Notes under the pieces: model-generated
The model's database searches: none
Told to the model about the DNA's origin: nothing
Seen by the model: the letters and a program-made list of their open reading frames with translations, nothing else
In this document: positions 25,995-37,231 of the stretch, piece after piece
Layout of the letters: every line of letters starts with the position of its first letter
Position numbering within the stretch: the first letter of the stretch is position 1
Translations under genes and position numbers: made by a program
From: Pseudomonadota bacterium
GTDB taxonomy: Bacteria > Pseudomonadota > Gammaproteobacteria > Acidiferrobacterales > UBA6901
Direction: 5' to 3'
Assembly: GCA_021790335.1 (NCBI GenBank)
Contig: JAJYEE010000014.1
Location: forward strand, 1 to 61,068
DNA: 61,068 bases

Positions 25995-26907
25995 AGTAAC
26001 TGGGGGCGTTGTCCGGCCGGGTCTTGAAGCGTTTGTAGGTCCACAGGTACTGTTCCGGCATCTCGCGCACCGCCTGCTCGATCGCCGCATTGAGACGCGT
26101 GGCGTCGGCTACCGGGTCGTCGGAAGGAAAATTTTCCAGCGGCGGCTTCATAACCACCTCGTAGCCGCGGCCGAATGGCAGAAGGCGTGTGTAACACGGA
26201 ATGATGACGGCACGCGCCAGTCGCGCGATGCGGCTGGGAGCCGTGAGCGTTGCTGCCGGGACACCGAAAAACGGCGCAAACACGTAGCCTGCGCGGCCGG
26301 GTTCCTGGTCTGGAAGGTAATAGAATGGCAGGCCCTTCCGCAACAGCCGAACGAGCGGGAGCAGATCGGAGCTGCGCTCGATCATCAGCCCGCCGAAACG
26401 TGACCTGCTGTGGCGCATGACCCGATTTAAAACCGGATTCTTGGGGCTTTTGTACATGCTGACCATGGGCCGCTCCTGCGATAGCCTCAGCCCGGCGATC
26501 TCGAGCACCACAAAGTGGGGCGCCAACAAAATAACGTGCTGGCCGGCGGCCAAGGCGGTGTCGAAGTATGCACGATCACGAAACCGCACTAGACGCTGCA
26601 GTCGATCGCGCGAACCCCACAGAGAAATACCGATGCTGAGGATTGCCTGGGTGAGGGTGCGGAACATGGCACGGCGCAGCCGCCGACGCGCCGATTCGCT
26701 GCGGTCTGGAAAACACAGCGCCAGATTCACGTCCGCAGTTTGACGTGCACGGCTTGGGAAAAAAGAGATCGATTCGCCCAGCACCGCCCCCAGCACCCAC
26801 AGCAACGGCAGCGGTAGAAGACCGAGCACATAAAGTAAGCCGATGCCGGTCCAGGACGGCCAGTTCCGCGGATGCATCAGCGACCGTCGCGAGTCAGGAC
26901 TGGTCAT
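25987..26907 (-). CDS. Lipid A acyltransferase-like protein (second of three)
   Basis: The 306-residue LpxL/LpxM family protein has HX4E at H131-E136 (APHFVVLEIA), YYLPDQEPGR, VFAPFFGVPAATLT and MPEQYLWTYKRFKTRP. It is clearly a duplicate of the third gene (same length, same motifs) with many substitutions, so the duplication is old. It overlaps the upstream paralogue by 14 bases and the downstream by 8. All three should be made from one transcript. Confidence 0.85.
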   Translation of the reverse strand: MTSPDSRRSLMHPRNWPSWTGIGLLYVLGLLPLPLLWVLGAVLGESISFFPSRARQTADVNLALCFPDRSESARRRLRRAMFRTLTQAILSIGISLWGSRDRLQRLVRFRDRAYFDTALAAGQHVILLAPHFVVLEIAGLRLSQERPMVSMYKSPKNPVLNRVMRHSRSRFGGLMIERSSDLLPLVRLLRKGLPFYYLPDQEPGRAGYVFAPFFGVPAATLTAPSRIARLARAVIIPCYTRLLPFGRGYEVVMKPPLENFPSDDPVADATRLNAAIEQAVREMPEQYLWTYKRFKTRPDNAPSYYD

Positions 26908-27910
26908 AGGGTGGGGGTCCGCCGCCCGGGCGCGTTTTAAAATACTTGAACGTCCACATGTACTGTTCCGGCGCGGCCAGGATATGGCGCTCCAGTTCGA
27001 CGTTCATCCGGTGTGTATCGGCCACCAGATCGCCGCTAGGAAATCCGGCGAGTGCCGGGCCGAGGCGCACTTCATACCCCTTCCCGCGCCCAAGACGATA
27101 GGTAAAGCAAGGGATGACGACGGCATTGCAGATTTCGGCGAGGCGGCCTAGCGTGTTGAGGCGCGCCACCTCAGTTCCAAGGAACGGCACGAAATGCGAC
27201 CCCTGGGTACCGAAATCCTCGTCTGGCAGATAGTAGAAACCCAGGCCGCGCACGATTTCCCGGATAACGGGGCGCAGACCCTGCTCACGCTGGAGCATTC
27301 GTCCCCGCGGATCAAAGCGCTTGCGTCCATTGGCCATGAACCAGTCGAGCAGCGGATTTTTCAATGGCTTGATCATACCCAGCAGGGGAAATCGCGCCGA
27401 CATTGCTGCTGCCCCGAATTCAAGCGCCACGAAATGTGCGGTCAGAAGAATGATTTTGCGGCCTTGCGCATAGGGTGTTTCGTAGTTTTCCAGGCCGGTG
27501 ATGCGCACAAGTTTCCGGATTCTTGCCGGATTTCCGAACCAGAGCAGCGGAAAATCCAGCAGACATTGGCCGAATACCCGAAAGTGCCGCCGCACAAACT
27601 GTGCACGCATGGACTCCGGCATTTCAGGAAAACACAGGGCCACATTGATGTGCGCAATGCGCCGGCGCTTTGCGCTGAAGAGGCGATAGCCGTCGCCCGC
27701 CAGGGCGCCGAGCACGGCACGGATCTGCGACGGCAGGAAGGAGACCGCGCGCAGCAGGCCTATGCCCAGCCACACGCCCCAATAGGCTGGCATCAGGTAC
27801 GCCCTGCGAAAGCGGGGGGCATGATAGGCAGGACGTTCCGACTGCGCTTCCTCACGTTGCGGTGGCAGGCCACGCACTGATCGCACTACTGATGCAAAAA
27901 CCCCACTCAT
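26894..27910 (-). CDS. Lipid A acyltransferase-like protein (first of three)
   Basis: This LpxL/LpxM family member is 338 residues from the ATG at 27910. HX4E is H159-E164 (TAHFVALEFG); YYLPDEDFGTQGSHFVPFLG and MWTFKYFKTRPGGG are conserved. The start is uncertain: an ATG at 27979 would add 23 residues coded by AT-rich DNA that looks like a promoter region, and ATG 27793 (MPAYWGVWLGIGLL, AGGG upstream) matches the start of the paralogues best. It is more diverged than the other two and has a Pro/Gln/Arg-rich N-terminal part (about residues 11-36). Confidence 0.8.
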   Translation of the reverse strand: MSGVFASVVRSVRGLPPQREEAQSERPAYHAPRFRRAYLMPAYWGVWLGIGLLRAVSFLPSQIRAVLGALAGDGYRLFSAKRRRIAHINVALCFPEMPESMRAQFVRRHFRVFGQCLLDFPLLWFGNPARIRKLVRITGLENYETPYAQGRKIILLTAHFVALEFGAAAMSARFPLLGMIKPLKNPLLDWFMANGRKRFDPRGRMLQREQGLRPVIREIVRGLGFYYLPDEDFGTQGSHFVPFLGTEVARLNTLGRLAEICNAVVIPCFTYRLGRGKGYEVRLGPALAGFPSGDLVADTHRMNVELERHILAAPEQYMWTFKYFKTRPGGGPPPYDQS

Positions 27911-28068
27911 TAGCTTAAAACACGGCAGAAATGTCATTTCGTCATCATAAAAATGATAATAGTCGTCCCATATATCCATATATATCCCACTTCATCGCAA
28001 ATATATCGACCCATCCGATGAATGTGGACGAAAATGGCATGGGTGGGGAAAGCTATAATAATATTGCT
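27911..28068 (-). promoter_or_regulatory. AT-rich upstream region of the acyltransferase operon
   Basis: About 160 bases of markedly AT-rich sequence stand out from GC-rich neighbours. They contain CATATATCCATATATATCCC, an imperfect dyad TCATCATAAAAATGATAATA around 27935-27960, and TATTATTATAG (28046-28060, minus strand) as a possible -10. A promoter/operator region for the three-gene operon is the simplest reading. No precise -35 could be fixed. Confidence 0.4.
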
Positions 28069-28890
28069 TTATGTGTCCGCCATATGCTGATTCTGTGCTA
28101 TTGAAAACCCATTTTTTAAAAGTCCAGTGGATACTGCCATGGGCTCACCGGAATCCATCAACGGTCGCATCGCGTGCAGCAAATTTGCAAACAGCCGAGG
28201 GTGCAGGTCCTCTTCACGCGCCAGCAACTCTTTCATGTGCTGGCGCTGGCTGGGCATGCGGAAGCAGGCAGGACAGTTGTCGGCGATCACAGGCAGCTGC
28301 GCGGTGACCGCGAAATCACGCAGCTGCCGTTCACGCACATAAACGAACGGCCGTATGACGCGCAGGTCACCGGCATCATTAAGATAATTGGCTTTCATGG
28401 TACGAAGACTCCCGCCGTGGAATGCGCTCATCAAAAAAGATTCCGCCAAATCGTCGAGATGCTGGGCGAGCACCAGCACATTGCAGCCTTGTTCGCGCGC
28501 CGTGGCGTACAGAATTCCCCGGCGCATGCGCGCACAATAGGCACAGAACGAGCTGCCTCGCATGTTCTTGAGTGCCCGCTCCATGATCGGTTGACGCCGG
28601 TAGTAATGCGCAATTCCGAGCGCCGGTACATAATCGCACATCGCCGAGGGATCGAAGCCGTCGATCTGGGGATCGACGGTTGCGGCCGCAAGCGTAAACG
28701 GAACCGGCGCCTTGTCCCGCAGCTGCAGAAGCGTGTGCAGCAGGCCCAAGCTGTCCTTGCCGCCGGACAGGCCAAGCAACAGGCGGTCTCCGGGCCGGAT
28801 CATGTCATAGTCAGCGATAGCGCTGCCGGCAGCACGCAAGATGCTGCGCGGCGGACGTCGCACGACGGGTAATCCGGTAACCGGGCACAT
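28069..28890 (-). CDS. ttcA: tRNA 2-thiocytidine biosynthesis protein TtcA
   Basis: This iron-sulfur PP-loop enzyme makes 2-thiocytidine at position 32 of tRNA. The 273-residue protein has the ATP-binding PP-loop LSGGKDS (41-47) and the four iron-sulfur cysteines in two CxxC pairs: FCAYCARMRRGILY (C116, C119) and NCPACF (C206, C209). RMRRGILYATAREQG is highly typical. The start at 28890 (MCPVTGLPVV) is uncertain; an in-frame ATG at 28962 would overlap the divergent rhodanese gene. The protein is shorter than E. coli TtcA (311) at the C-terminus. Confidence 0.9.
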   Translation of the reverse strand: MCPVTGLPVVRRPPRSILRAAGSAIADYDMIRPGDRLLLGLSGGKDSLGLLHTLLQLRDKAPVPFTLAAATVDPQIDGFDPSAMCDYVPALGIAHYYRRQPIMERALKNMRGSSFCAYCARMRRGILYATAREQGCNVLVLAQHLDDLAESFLMSAFHGGSLRTMKANYLNDAGDLRVIRPFVYVRERQLRDFAVTAQLPVIADNCPACFRMPSQRQHMKELLAREEDLHPRLFANLLHAMRPLMDSGEPMAVSTGLLKNGFSIAQNQHMADT

Positions 28891-28960
28891 AACTGCTGTA
28901 TTATGCCTTAAAAGTGCGCCGAATGGCCGGTAAATCTGGCCCGGCCCGGGGAGCGGTTTC

Positions 28961-29368
28961 ATGGAAAAGGTGAACACTCTGCAGCCCAAGGAGGCCTGGA
29001 GGCTGATCCAGGAACATCCGAACGTCCTTTTTATCGATACACGTTCACTGATGGAGCATCTTTTTGTCGGACATCCGGTCGGCTGCATCCACATACCCTG
29101 GATCGATGAACCCAGCTGGACCGTGAATCCGGATTTCGTCATCGACGTTCGCCGGGCAATTCTCGGCGGAGCGGGAGGAGGTGCCCCAGTGGTGCTGATC
29201 TGCCGTAGCGGATTACGCTCGCTCGAGGCCGGTCAGTGCCTCGTAAGTGCCGGTTTCCAGAATGTCTATAACGTTGCCGAAGGTTTCGAAGGGCCGCTGG
29301 ACGAACATCACCACCGCAGTGCCGTTGGCGGCTGGCGCTATCACGGTCTGCCTTGGGAACAGTGCTGA
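28961..29368 (+). CDS. Rhodanese-like sulfurtransferase
   Basis: The single-domain rhodanese has 135 residues. The active-site loop is CRSGLRS with Cys81, able to carry a persulfide; LFIDTRSLMEHLFVGHPVGC is the usual N-terminal region. It lies divergent from ttcA (70 bases apart), which suggests it may hand sulfur to TtcA, as single-domain rhodaneses do in some tRNA thiolation routes. That link is inference. A histidine run HHHR is present near residue 116. The start has GGGGAG upstream. Confidence 0.85.
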   Translation: MEKVNTLQPKEAWRLIQEHPNVLFIDTRSLMEHLFVGHPVGCIHIPWIDEPSWTVNPDFVIDVRRAILGGAGGGAPVVLICRSGLRSLEAGQCLVSAGFQNVYNVAEGFEGPLDEHHHRSAVGGWRYHGLPWEQC

Positions 29369-29503
29369 GCACGCATGCTGCATGGTCTCGATTCCGCGTG
29401 AAAATATTGGTCGAGCGGCAGCGGCCGGCCCGCCCGTGTCAATTTGGGTCGAGGTTCGGTACACTTTCGGTTCATCCACGAATCGATGCAAAACGGAGCC
29501 GCA

Positions 29504-30697
29504 ATGGCAGAGAGCTATCTTTTTACATCTGAATCCGTATCCGAAGGACACCCGGACAAGGTGTGCGATCAGATATCGGACGCCGTGCTTGACGCAATCC
29601 TCGAGCAGCACAAGGGCGCGCGCGTCGCCTGTGAAACCCTCGTGAAGAACAATCTCGTCGTGCTTGCCGGGGAAATAACAACTAGTGCCAGCGTCGACTT
29701 CGACAAAGTGGCGCGCGGCGTGATCCGGTCCATTGGCTATACCGACGAAATGGGGTTCGGTCCGGACACCTGCACGGTGCTGACCGCCATTGGCCGACAG
29801 TCGCCACATATCGCCCAAGGCGTGGACGAAGGGCGCGGTCTCGATCTGGAACAGGGGGCCGGTGACCAGGGGCTGATGTTCGGATATGCAACCAACGAAA
29901 CCGACGTTCTCATGCCAATGCCGATTTCGCTGGCGCACCGCCTGGTGAAGCGCCAGTCGGAGGTACGCAAGAGCGGTAAGCTCGCGTGGTTGCGGCCCGA
30001 TGCGAAGTCACAGGTCACGGTCAAGTACGTCGACGGCAGGCCGGCGGGAATCGATGCGGTCGTTCTTTCGACCCAGCACGCGCCCGGCGTCAAGTATGAG
30101 ACGATCAAGGAAGCTGTGATCGAGGAAATTGTCAAACCGGTACTGCCCAAAGAGTGGCTAGCCAAGGATACGAAATATTTCATCAACCCGACCGGAGCAT
30201 TCGAGATTGGCGGTCCGGTCGGCGACGCCGGGCTCACCGGACGCAAGATCATCGTCGACACCTACGGCGGCATGGCCAGGCATGGCGGCGGCGCTTTTTC
30301 CGGCAAGGACCCTTCCAAGGTGGATCGCTCGGCAGCCTATGCCGGGCGCTACGTGGCGAAAAACGTGGTGGCTGCGGGACTCGCGGATCGCTGCGAGATC
30401 CAGATTGCCTATGCCATCGGCGTCGCCCGGCCGGTATCGGTCCATGTCGACACATTTGGCACCGGCAAGTTGCCCGACCACAAGATTGCGGAGCTGGTCA
30501 GCACACATTTCGACCTGCGCCCCAAGGGCATTATTCTGATGCTCGATTTGCTGCGTCCCGTTTACCTTGCGACTGCGGCATACGGCCATTTCGGCCGGAC
30601 GGAAACGGATTTCAGCTGGGAGCGGACCGACCGTGCGGAGCAGTTGCGCGACGCGGCCGGCATAAAATCCGGCGGCCGTAACGCAGCCAGGGCGTGA
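29504..30697 (+). CDS. metK: S-adenosylmethionine synthetase
   Basis: MetK forms AdoMet from methionine and ATP. The 397-residue protein starts [20 protein letters not shown]. It contains the signature hexapeptide region [12 protein letters not shown], the P-loop-like [20 protein letters not shown] and conserved HDAP-equivalent residues ([20 protein letters not shown]). The start at 29504 has a GGAG site 7 bases upstream; earlier in-frame starts (29444) were rejected by comparison with the family. It is first in the metK-ahcY-metF series. No SAM riboswitch is evident in the 135 bases upstream. Confidence 0.95.
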   Translation: MAESYLFTSESVSEGHPDKVCDQISDAVLDAILEQHKGARVACETLVKNNLVVLAGEITTSASVDFDKVARGVIRSIGYTDEMGFGPDTCTVLTAIGRQSPHIAQGVDEGRGLDLEQGAGDQGLMFGYATNETDVLMPMPISLAHRLVKRQSEVRKSGKLAWLRPDAKSQVTVKYVDGRPAGIDAVVLSTQHAPGVKYETIKEAVIEEIVKPVLPKEWLAKDTKYFINPTGAFEIGGPVGDAGLTGRKIIVDTYGGMARHGGGAFSGKDPSKVDRSAAYAGRYVAKNVVAAGLADRCEIQIAYAIGVARPVSVHVDTFGTGKLPDHKIAELVSTHFDLRPKGIILMLDLLRPVYLATAAYGHFGRTETDFSWERTDRAEQLRDAAGIKSGGRNAARA

Positions 30698-30788
30698 TGG
30701 AGGGCAGCTGTCCCCGGACATTCGGGAATCGCCTCCAGCGGCGGGGCGGCACGGATGGATTGTGCCGCCTGCCCGTCAGCCCTAATGA

Positions 30789-32363
<1,575 letters not shown>

Positions 32364-32440
32364 TCGGCGGTTAATGATGCGCAGAACCGGGCAGTCCGGC
32401 CATATCTGATATCGCCGGTGCTCAGGCAATATAACAGTTC

Positions 32441-33286
32441 ATGGAATCCCAGAAAAAGCGCGAACGGACTTTCAGCTTCGAGTTCTTTCCTCCCAGGACC
32501 GAGGAGGGAAAGGCGGCCCTGCATCACGCCGCTGCCCAGCTCGGACAGCTCGGGCCGCGCTTTATGTCGGTCACCTTCGGTGCAGGCGGGAGCACGCGCG
32601 AAGGCACCTTTGAAACCGTCAAGGATATAAAGAACCACGGCTTCGAAGCGGCGCCGCACATTTCCTGCATCGGCTCGACACGCGATCAGTTGCGCCAGAT
32701 ACTGCGCAGTTACATGGCGCTGGGAATCCGGCACCTTGTCGCCCTGCGCGGAGACCTGCCTTCAGGCACGGTCGCGGCCGGGGAGCTGCGCTATGCCAAT
32801 GAACTCGTGGAATTCGTTCGGGCAGAAACGGGAAACCATTTTTACATCGAAGTTGCTGCCTATCCGGAAACCCATCCACAGGCAGCGAGCGCCGAGGCCG
32901 ACCGGCTCAATTTCCGGCGCAAGGTCCTGGCCGGTGCAGATTCTGCGATTACGCAGTATTTCTACAACACCGACGCGTACTTTCGCTTTGTCGATGACTG
33001 CGAGGGCCTGGGGATGGACATCGCGATCGTGCCAGGCATCATGCCCATCACGAATTTCAAACAGCTGGCGCGGTTTTCGGACACGTGCGGTGCAGAGATC
33101 CCCCGCTGGATCCGCAGGCGCCTGGAGGGCTATGGTGACGACATCGATGCAATCCGCGCTTTCGGACTGGACGTAACCACCGAGCTTTGCGATCGCCTGC
33201 TCACTGCCGGCGCTCCTGGACTGCACTTCTATACCCTCAACCGCGCGGGGCCGACAAGCACGATCTGGGAACGACTCGCGCTTTGA
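32441..33286 (+). CDS. metF: 5,10-methylenetetrahydrofolate reductase
   Basis: MetF reduces 5,10-methylene-THF to 5-methyl-THF with FAD, providing the methyl group for homocysteine remethylation. The 281-residue protein carries the TIM-barrel motifs FSFEFFPPRTEEG, VTFGAGGSTREGT, LRGDLPSG, YPETHPQA and ITQYFYNTDAYFRF, and HFYTLNRA near the end. The length is normal. It lies 77 bases after ahcY in the same direction and is likely in the same transcript. Confidence 0.95.
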   Translation: MESQKKRERTFSFEFFPPRTEEGKAALHHAAAQLGQLGPRFMSVTFGAGGSTREGTFETVKDIKNHGFEAAPHISCIGSTRDQLRQILRSYMALGIRHLVALRGDLPSGTVAAGELRYANELVEFVRAETGNHFYIEVAAYPETHPQAASAEADRLNFRRKVLAGADSAITQYFYNTDAYFRFVDDCEGLGMDIAIVPGIMPITNFKQLARFSDTCGAEIPRWIRRRLEGYGDDIDAIRAFGLDVTTELCDRLLTAGAPGLHFYTLNRAGPTSTIWERLAL

Positions 33287-33378
33287 TGTTGAACGCTGCG
33301 TAAACGCGGCCTTCGACGGTGGCAATCGCGCGAACCTAGAATTTGGGGAGCGCCGACGGGCTGATCGTCCGCCGCCAT

Positions 33379-33426
33379 GGCGGGTTCGGAACCATTGGGC
33401 CCTTGCGCGGACCCGCCGGTTTTCTT
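33379..33426 (+). terminator. Possible intrinsic terminator after metF
   Basis: GGCGGGT (33379-33385) can pair with ACCCGCC (33411-33417), with further pairs inside, and is followed by GGTTTTCTTG. The loop is long (about 25 bases) and the U-run has only four U, so it is a moderate candidate. Confidence 0.4.
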
Positions 33427-33537
33427 GTATCCTTATGGGGTACGGCGTCGATCGGTAGGTATAGGTATACTCCTGAAAAATCGGGCCGACTCGGGATCGA
33501 CCCTCATAATTTCGCCCGGGGGCAACCAGCAATACCC

Positions 33538-34056
33538 ATGGACTCAGGCCACTACAAATTTCTGCTGACGGGCATCATCCTTGTTCAGATCATCGGATTT
33601 GTGGTGTTATGGATGAGAATTCCGGCGGCAACCCCCAGGACCGTGGCGGTTGTTCCGGTGGTGCCGAGAGTCGTCCCCGACAGCATTAAATTTGCCGCTA
33701 AGATTCCGCAGGATCAGGTGCTGCGTCAGGCAATTGCTTCCGTTCTAAAACAGGAACTGGCGCCCTACCTGGCGCAGCTGGCGGGGACACAGCGGGAGCG
33801 GCTGAAAGAAGCACAAGCCGACGTGACCGCCCTGCCGCCACCCGGCAGCCCGGCCAACATGCGCGCCGCCCGGCAATCCAACGAGATCGTAGACCAGGCT
33901 TTGGCCAGCGGCGTGTGGACCGATGCCGACAGCAGCGCTTTGCTGCAGGTGGCGCCGCGGTTGTCGGAAAGCCAGCGCGAGGGGCTGCTCAACAAAATAT
34001 TCGGCGCCATCAACAGCCAGGAACTGAAACCAGTGGGATCCTTGCCCTCGCTCTAG
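33538..34056 (+). CDS. Unknown single-pass membrane protein
   Basis: The 172-residue protein starts MDSGHYKFLLTGIILVQIIG with one transmembrane segment (about 8-26), followed by a proline/valine linker and a helical, glutamine-rich domain (ELAPYLAQLAGTQRERLKEA) likely outside the membrane. No family was recognised. The start at 33538 was preferred over in-frame upstream starts because it places the anchor at the N-terminus. It is followed by a second envelope protein gene 44 bases on. Confidence 0.6.
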   Translation: MDSGHYKFLLTGIILVQIIGFVVLWMRIPAATPRTVAVVPVVPRVVPDSIKFAAKIPQDQVLRQAIASVLKQELAPYLAQLAGTQRERLKEAQADVTALPPPGSPANMRAARQSNEIVDQALASGVWTDADSSALLQVAPRLSESQREGLLNKIFGAINSQELKPVGSLPSL

Positions 34057-34100
34057 GATTAGGTTGCGCGCATCATGCATGGGGTTGCGGGAGAAAGCAC

Positions 34101-34496
34101 ATGAAGATCGCTATGCTGGCGTTGGTGCTGGCCTGTGCGGCGTTGCCGATCCTGGCATCGGCGCAGGGCGACTACGTGCCCGGCTACGTTTACGTGGGTC
34201 CGGACAGCGAATACATGTATGGCACTTTCAACAACCGCTTCAATTCAGCGCCGACCGCAAACAAGACCTACATCGGGGCCGGTGGCTATGCAAACGGATT
34301 GCTGTATTTCTACGGCGAGGATGCCGAGGGGCACTACTTCTATTGCTACATTCCCACCACCAGCCCCATCTATCAGGCGGCCGTGGAGATCAAGAACACG
34401 CTCGGCGACGGGTCGCTTTTGTCGGTGGAACGCACTCCGCCATCGAGCGAATGCACGTCGGTATACTCGGCCAAGGCGTCTCATTATCTTGACTGA
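34101..34496 (+). CDS. Small secreted protein of unknown function
   Basis: The 131-residue protein has a clear signal peptide (MKIAMLALVLACAALPILAS, cleavage after SAQ). The mature part is rich in tyrosine and glycine (YVPGYVYVGPDSEYMYGTFN; YANGLLYFYGEDAEGHYFYC) and has two cysteines (about residues 82 and 118) that could form one disulfide. GGGAG precedes the ATG. It is probably periplasmic or surface-exposed. No family is known to me. Confidence 0.65.
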   Translation: MKIAMLALVLACAALPILASAQGDYVPGYVYVGPDSEYMYGTFNNRFNSAPTANKTYIGAGGYANGLLYFYGEDAEGHYFYCYIPTTSPIYQAAVEIKNTLGDGSLLSVERTPPSSECTSVYSAKASHYLD

Positions 34497-34565
34497 CGGG
34501 CACTGGCACCGCACCTGGGGTTCAAATTCCATTTCCGGATCACCCCGGGAACGGTGATTGAATGC

Positions 34566-35216
34566 TGACCGGCCGGTCTCCGGCAAACAGGGCGGCTCCT
34601 GCTGCTCGCCGGTATTTCCTTTCGTCCCGAAAAGCGAGGCGCCGTTGATGCGCGAAGCAGAAGCCGCCGCCAAGCTGGGTGCGAGCGCAGCCTTGCGATG
34701 CTGTTTCGCTACGGGGCGGTGGTTTTGTTCCGCCTTGGCGACGCCGAGCAGAAGAGTTTTCTGACAGAACTGGGATCCCGTATGGACCGGCCGTTGCCGC
34801 GCCCGGAGACCTAGGATAGCCACATTTTTGTCGGCGCCGGCCAGATCGAGCCGCTGGCCCGGCAGATCGGGCGCGAGGACGGAAGCCGGCACGTCCTCAG
34901 GCAGTCGCTGCGGCCTATCGGGGGCACGCTTTCAGTACAGGCCAAGATGATCGGGCGGGTCGAAATCCAGGGCAAGCCCGGATTGCTCGGGGACAAGCCG
35001 GAACTCGAGCGCCTGTACTTGCGACTGGAATCCGAATATGAACTGCGGGAACGCAACACCGTGCCGGAGCGTAAGCTGACGCTGGTCTCGCATGCCGCGG
35101 AGACCGCGCCGAACCTGCTGCATAACCGCAGGATGCTGCGCGTGGAGTGGTATATTGTGGTTTCGATCGTGGTGGAAATCGCGCTTCATGCCTTTGAGAT
35201 CTGGCTGAGGCGCTGA
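34566..35216 (+). pseudogene. RMD1/YagE (DUF155) family protein, stop-interrupted
   Basis: One reading frame runs from about 34566 to 35216 and has a single in-frame TAG at 34812-34814. The frame gives MLFRYGAVVLFRLGDAEQKS, then after the stop EYELRERNTVPERKLTLVSH, LLHNRRMLRVEWYIVVSIVV and EIALHAFEIWLRR, matching RMD1/DUF155 proteins, which end in a C-terminal membrane helix. No standard start codon was found in the correct place at the 5' end. It is likely a recent pseudogene; amber readthrough is possible but unsupported. Confidence 0.72.
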
Positions 35217-35386
35217 ATGTACCTTGGCCGCCGGACAAGCACCTCCGGATTCCCTGCCGCGGCGTTCCGGATTCGGCGCCGAGAGCTAGAAGCAGTGGTA
35301 TTTTGCCGCAGGCCTGCCGGACGTCCGGTTTTTCCGACATTCGTGTATAATGCGCGGCCTTTTTGCGGTTACCCCGGGGTGTCCCC

Positions 35387-37207
35387 TTGATTCAGAAATT
35401 ACGCAATATCGCCATCATCGCGCATGTCGACCACGGCAAGACCACCCTCGTCGATAAGCTGCTTCAGCAGTCAGGCACATTTGCGGCTCATCAGCAGGTC
35501 GGCACGCGGGTCATGGATTCCAATGATCTGGAAAAGGAACGTGGCATCACGATCCTGGCGAAGAACACCGCCATACGCTGGCACGACTATCGCATCAACA
35601 TCATTGACACCCCCGGGCATGCCGATTTCGGGGGCGAGGTCGAGCGTGTGCTGTCGATGGTCGACTCGGTCCTGCTGCTGGTGGATGCAACCGACGGACC
35701 GATGCCCCAGACTCGGTTTGTAACGCGCAAGGCCTTCGCCCAGGGGCTGAGGCCGATCGTGGTAATCAACAAGGTCGACCGGCCGGGAGCGCGCCCGGGC
35801 TGGGTGCTTGACCAGACCTTCGACCTGTTCGACAAGCTCGGAGCAACCGAGGAACAGCTGGATTTTCCCGTCGTTTACGCGTCAGCGCTGAACGGCTATG
35901 CCGGCCTGGATCCGAACGTGCAATCCGGCGATATGACGCCGCTGTTCGAGGCCATCATCAGCCATGTGCCAGCACCGGACGTCGACCTCGACGGGCCGTT
36001 TCAGATGCAGGTTTCGAGCCTCGACTATTCGAGTTACGTCGGGGCCATCGCGGTCGGACGGATCAAGCGCGGGCGCGTCAAGACCAACCAGCCGGTCATT
36101 GTGATCGACAAGGTCGGCAAAACCCGCTCCGCAAGGGTACTGCAGGTTCTCGGTTTCCTCGGTCTGGAGCGGGCAGAGGTTGCAGAAGCTGCGGCCGGTG
36201 ACATCGTTGCCATTACCGGCATCGATTCACCACATATTTCTGACACGTTTTGCGACCCGGTTGCGGTGGAGGCGCTGCCCGCCCTGTCAGTCGATGAGCC
36301 CACCGTCACAATGTCGTTCGAGGTGAACAATTCCCCTTTCGCGGGCCAGGACGGGAAGTACGTGACGAGCCGTCAGCTGCGCGAGCGCCTGGAGCGCGAG
36401 CTGATCACGAACGTCGCGCTGCGGGTGGAGGAAACCGGAAGTCCCGACAAGTTTCGGGTTTCCGGACGAGGCGAGCTGCATCTCGGCATTCTGATAGAGA
36501 ACATGCGTCGCGAGGGCTATGAACTCGGCGTTTCCCGACCACAGGTGATCATCAAGGAGGTCGACGGAGAGAAGCATGAGCCTTACGAGCTGGTCACGGT
36601 TGACGTCGAAAGCCAGCATCAGGGCGCGGTCATGGAGAAGCTCGGGGCGCGACGGGGCGACCTGCTCAACATGGAGCCGGACGGGAAGGGGCGCGTGCGT
36701 CTCGAATACATGATTCCGGCGCGCGGTCTGATCGGATTTCAGACGGAGTTTCTCACGGCGACCGCCGGAAGCGGTCTGATTTATCACGTATTCGACCACT
36801 ACGGGCCGCTCAAGAAAGGTGATACGGGCGGACGCATAAACGGAGTGCTCATATCGAACGGGGTCGGCACCAGCGTTGCCTACGCTCTGTGGAATCTTCA
36901 GGAGCGGGGACGGCTGTTCATTGCCCCTGGAGAGGAAATGTACGAAGGGATGATCATAGGGATGCATTCGCGCGACAACGATTTGGTGGTCAATGCCATG
37001 AAGGGCAAGCAGCTGACCAATGTGCGCGCATCGGGTTCCGACGATGCCATTATCCTTACGCCGCCGATCCAGCTGACTCTGGAGCGTGCCCTGGAATTCA
37101 TCGAGGACGATGAGCTGGTCGAGGTCACCCCTCACCATATCCGCCTGCGCAAACGTTACCTGAAGGAGACCGATCGCAAGCGGGCAGAACGCAGCGCCGC
37201 GGGTTGA
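35387..37207 (+). CDS. typA: Ribosome-associated GTPase TypA/BipA
   Basis: This translational GTPase acts on the 50S subunit, with roles in ribosome assembly and stress response. The 606-residue protein has G1 [10 protein letters not shown]3 [11 protein letters not shown]4 NKVDRP and EF-G-like domains 3 and 5 plus the BipA-specific C-terminal domain; [20 protein letters not shown] is typical. The start is a TTG at 35387 ([18 protein letters not shown], aligned to the usual start) with GGGGTG upstream. The length matches E. coli BipA (607). Confidence 0.95.
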   Translation: MIQKLRNIAIIAHVDHGKTTLVDKLLQQSGTFAAHQQVGTRVMDSNDLEKERGITILAKNTAIRWHDYRINIIDTPGHADFGGEVERVLSMVDSVLLLVDATDGPMPQTRFVTRKAFAQGLRPIVVINKVDRPGARPGWVLDQTFDLFDKLGATEEQLDFPVVYASALNGYAGLDPNVQSGDMTPLFEAIISHVPAPDVDLDGPFQMQVSSLDYSSYVGAIAVGRIKRGRVKTNQPVIVIDKVGKTRSARVLQVLGFLGLERAEVAEAAAGDIVAITGIDSPHISDTFCDPVAVEALPALSVDEPTVTMSFEVNNSPFAGQDGKYVTSRQLRERLERELITNVALRVEETGSPDKFRVSGRGELHLGILIENMRREGYELGVSRPQVIIKEVDGEKHEPYELVTVDVESQHQGAVMEKLGARRGDLLNMEPDGKGRVRLEYMIPARGLIGFQTEFLTATAGSGLIYHVFDHYGPLKKGDTGGRINGVLISNGVGTSVAYALWNLQERGRLFIAPGEEMYEGMIIGMHSRDNDLVVNAMKGKQLTNVRASGSDDAIILTPPIQLTLERALEFIEDDELVEVTPHHIRLRKRYLKETDRKRAERSAAG

Positions 37208-37231
37208 CGTGCGACCTGCTGTGGGCCGGCG

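Noticed and set aside
27930-27975. Fur box at ATGATAATA
   Set aside because: Only part of the 19-bp consensus matches; the match is not better than chance in AT-rich DNA.
29369-29503. SAM riboswitch in front of metK
   Set aside because: No conserved SAM-I, SAM-II or SAM-IV core seen; only the SAH class upstream of ahcY is supported.
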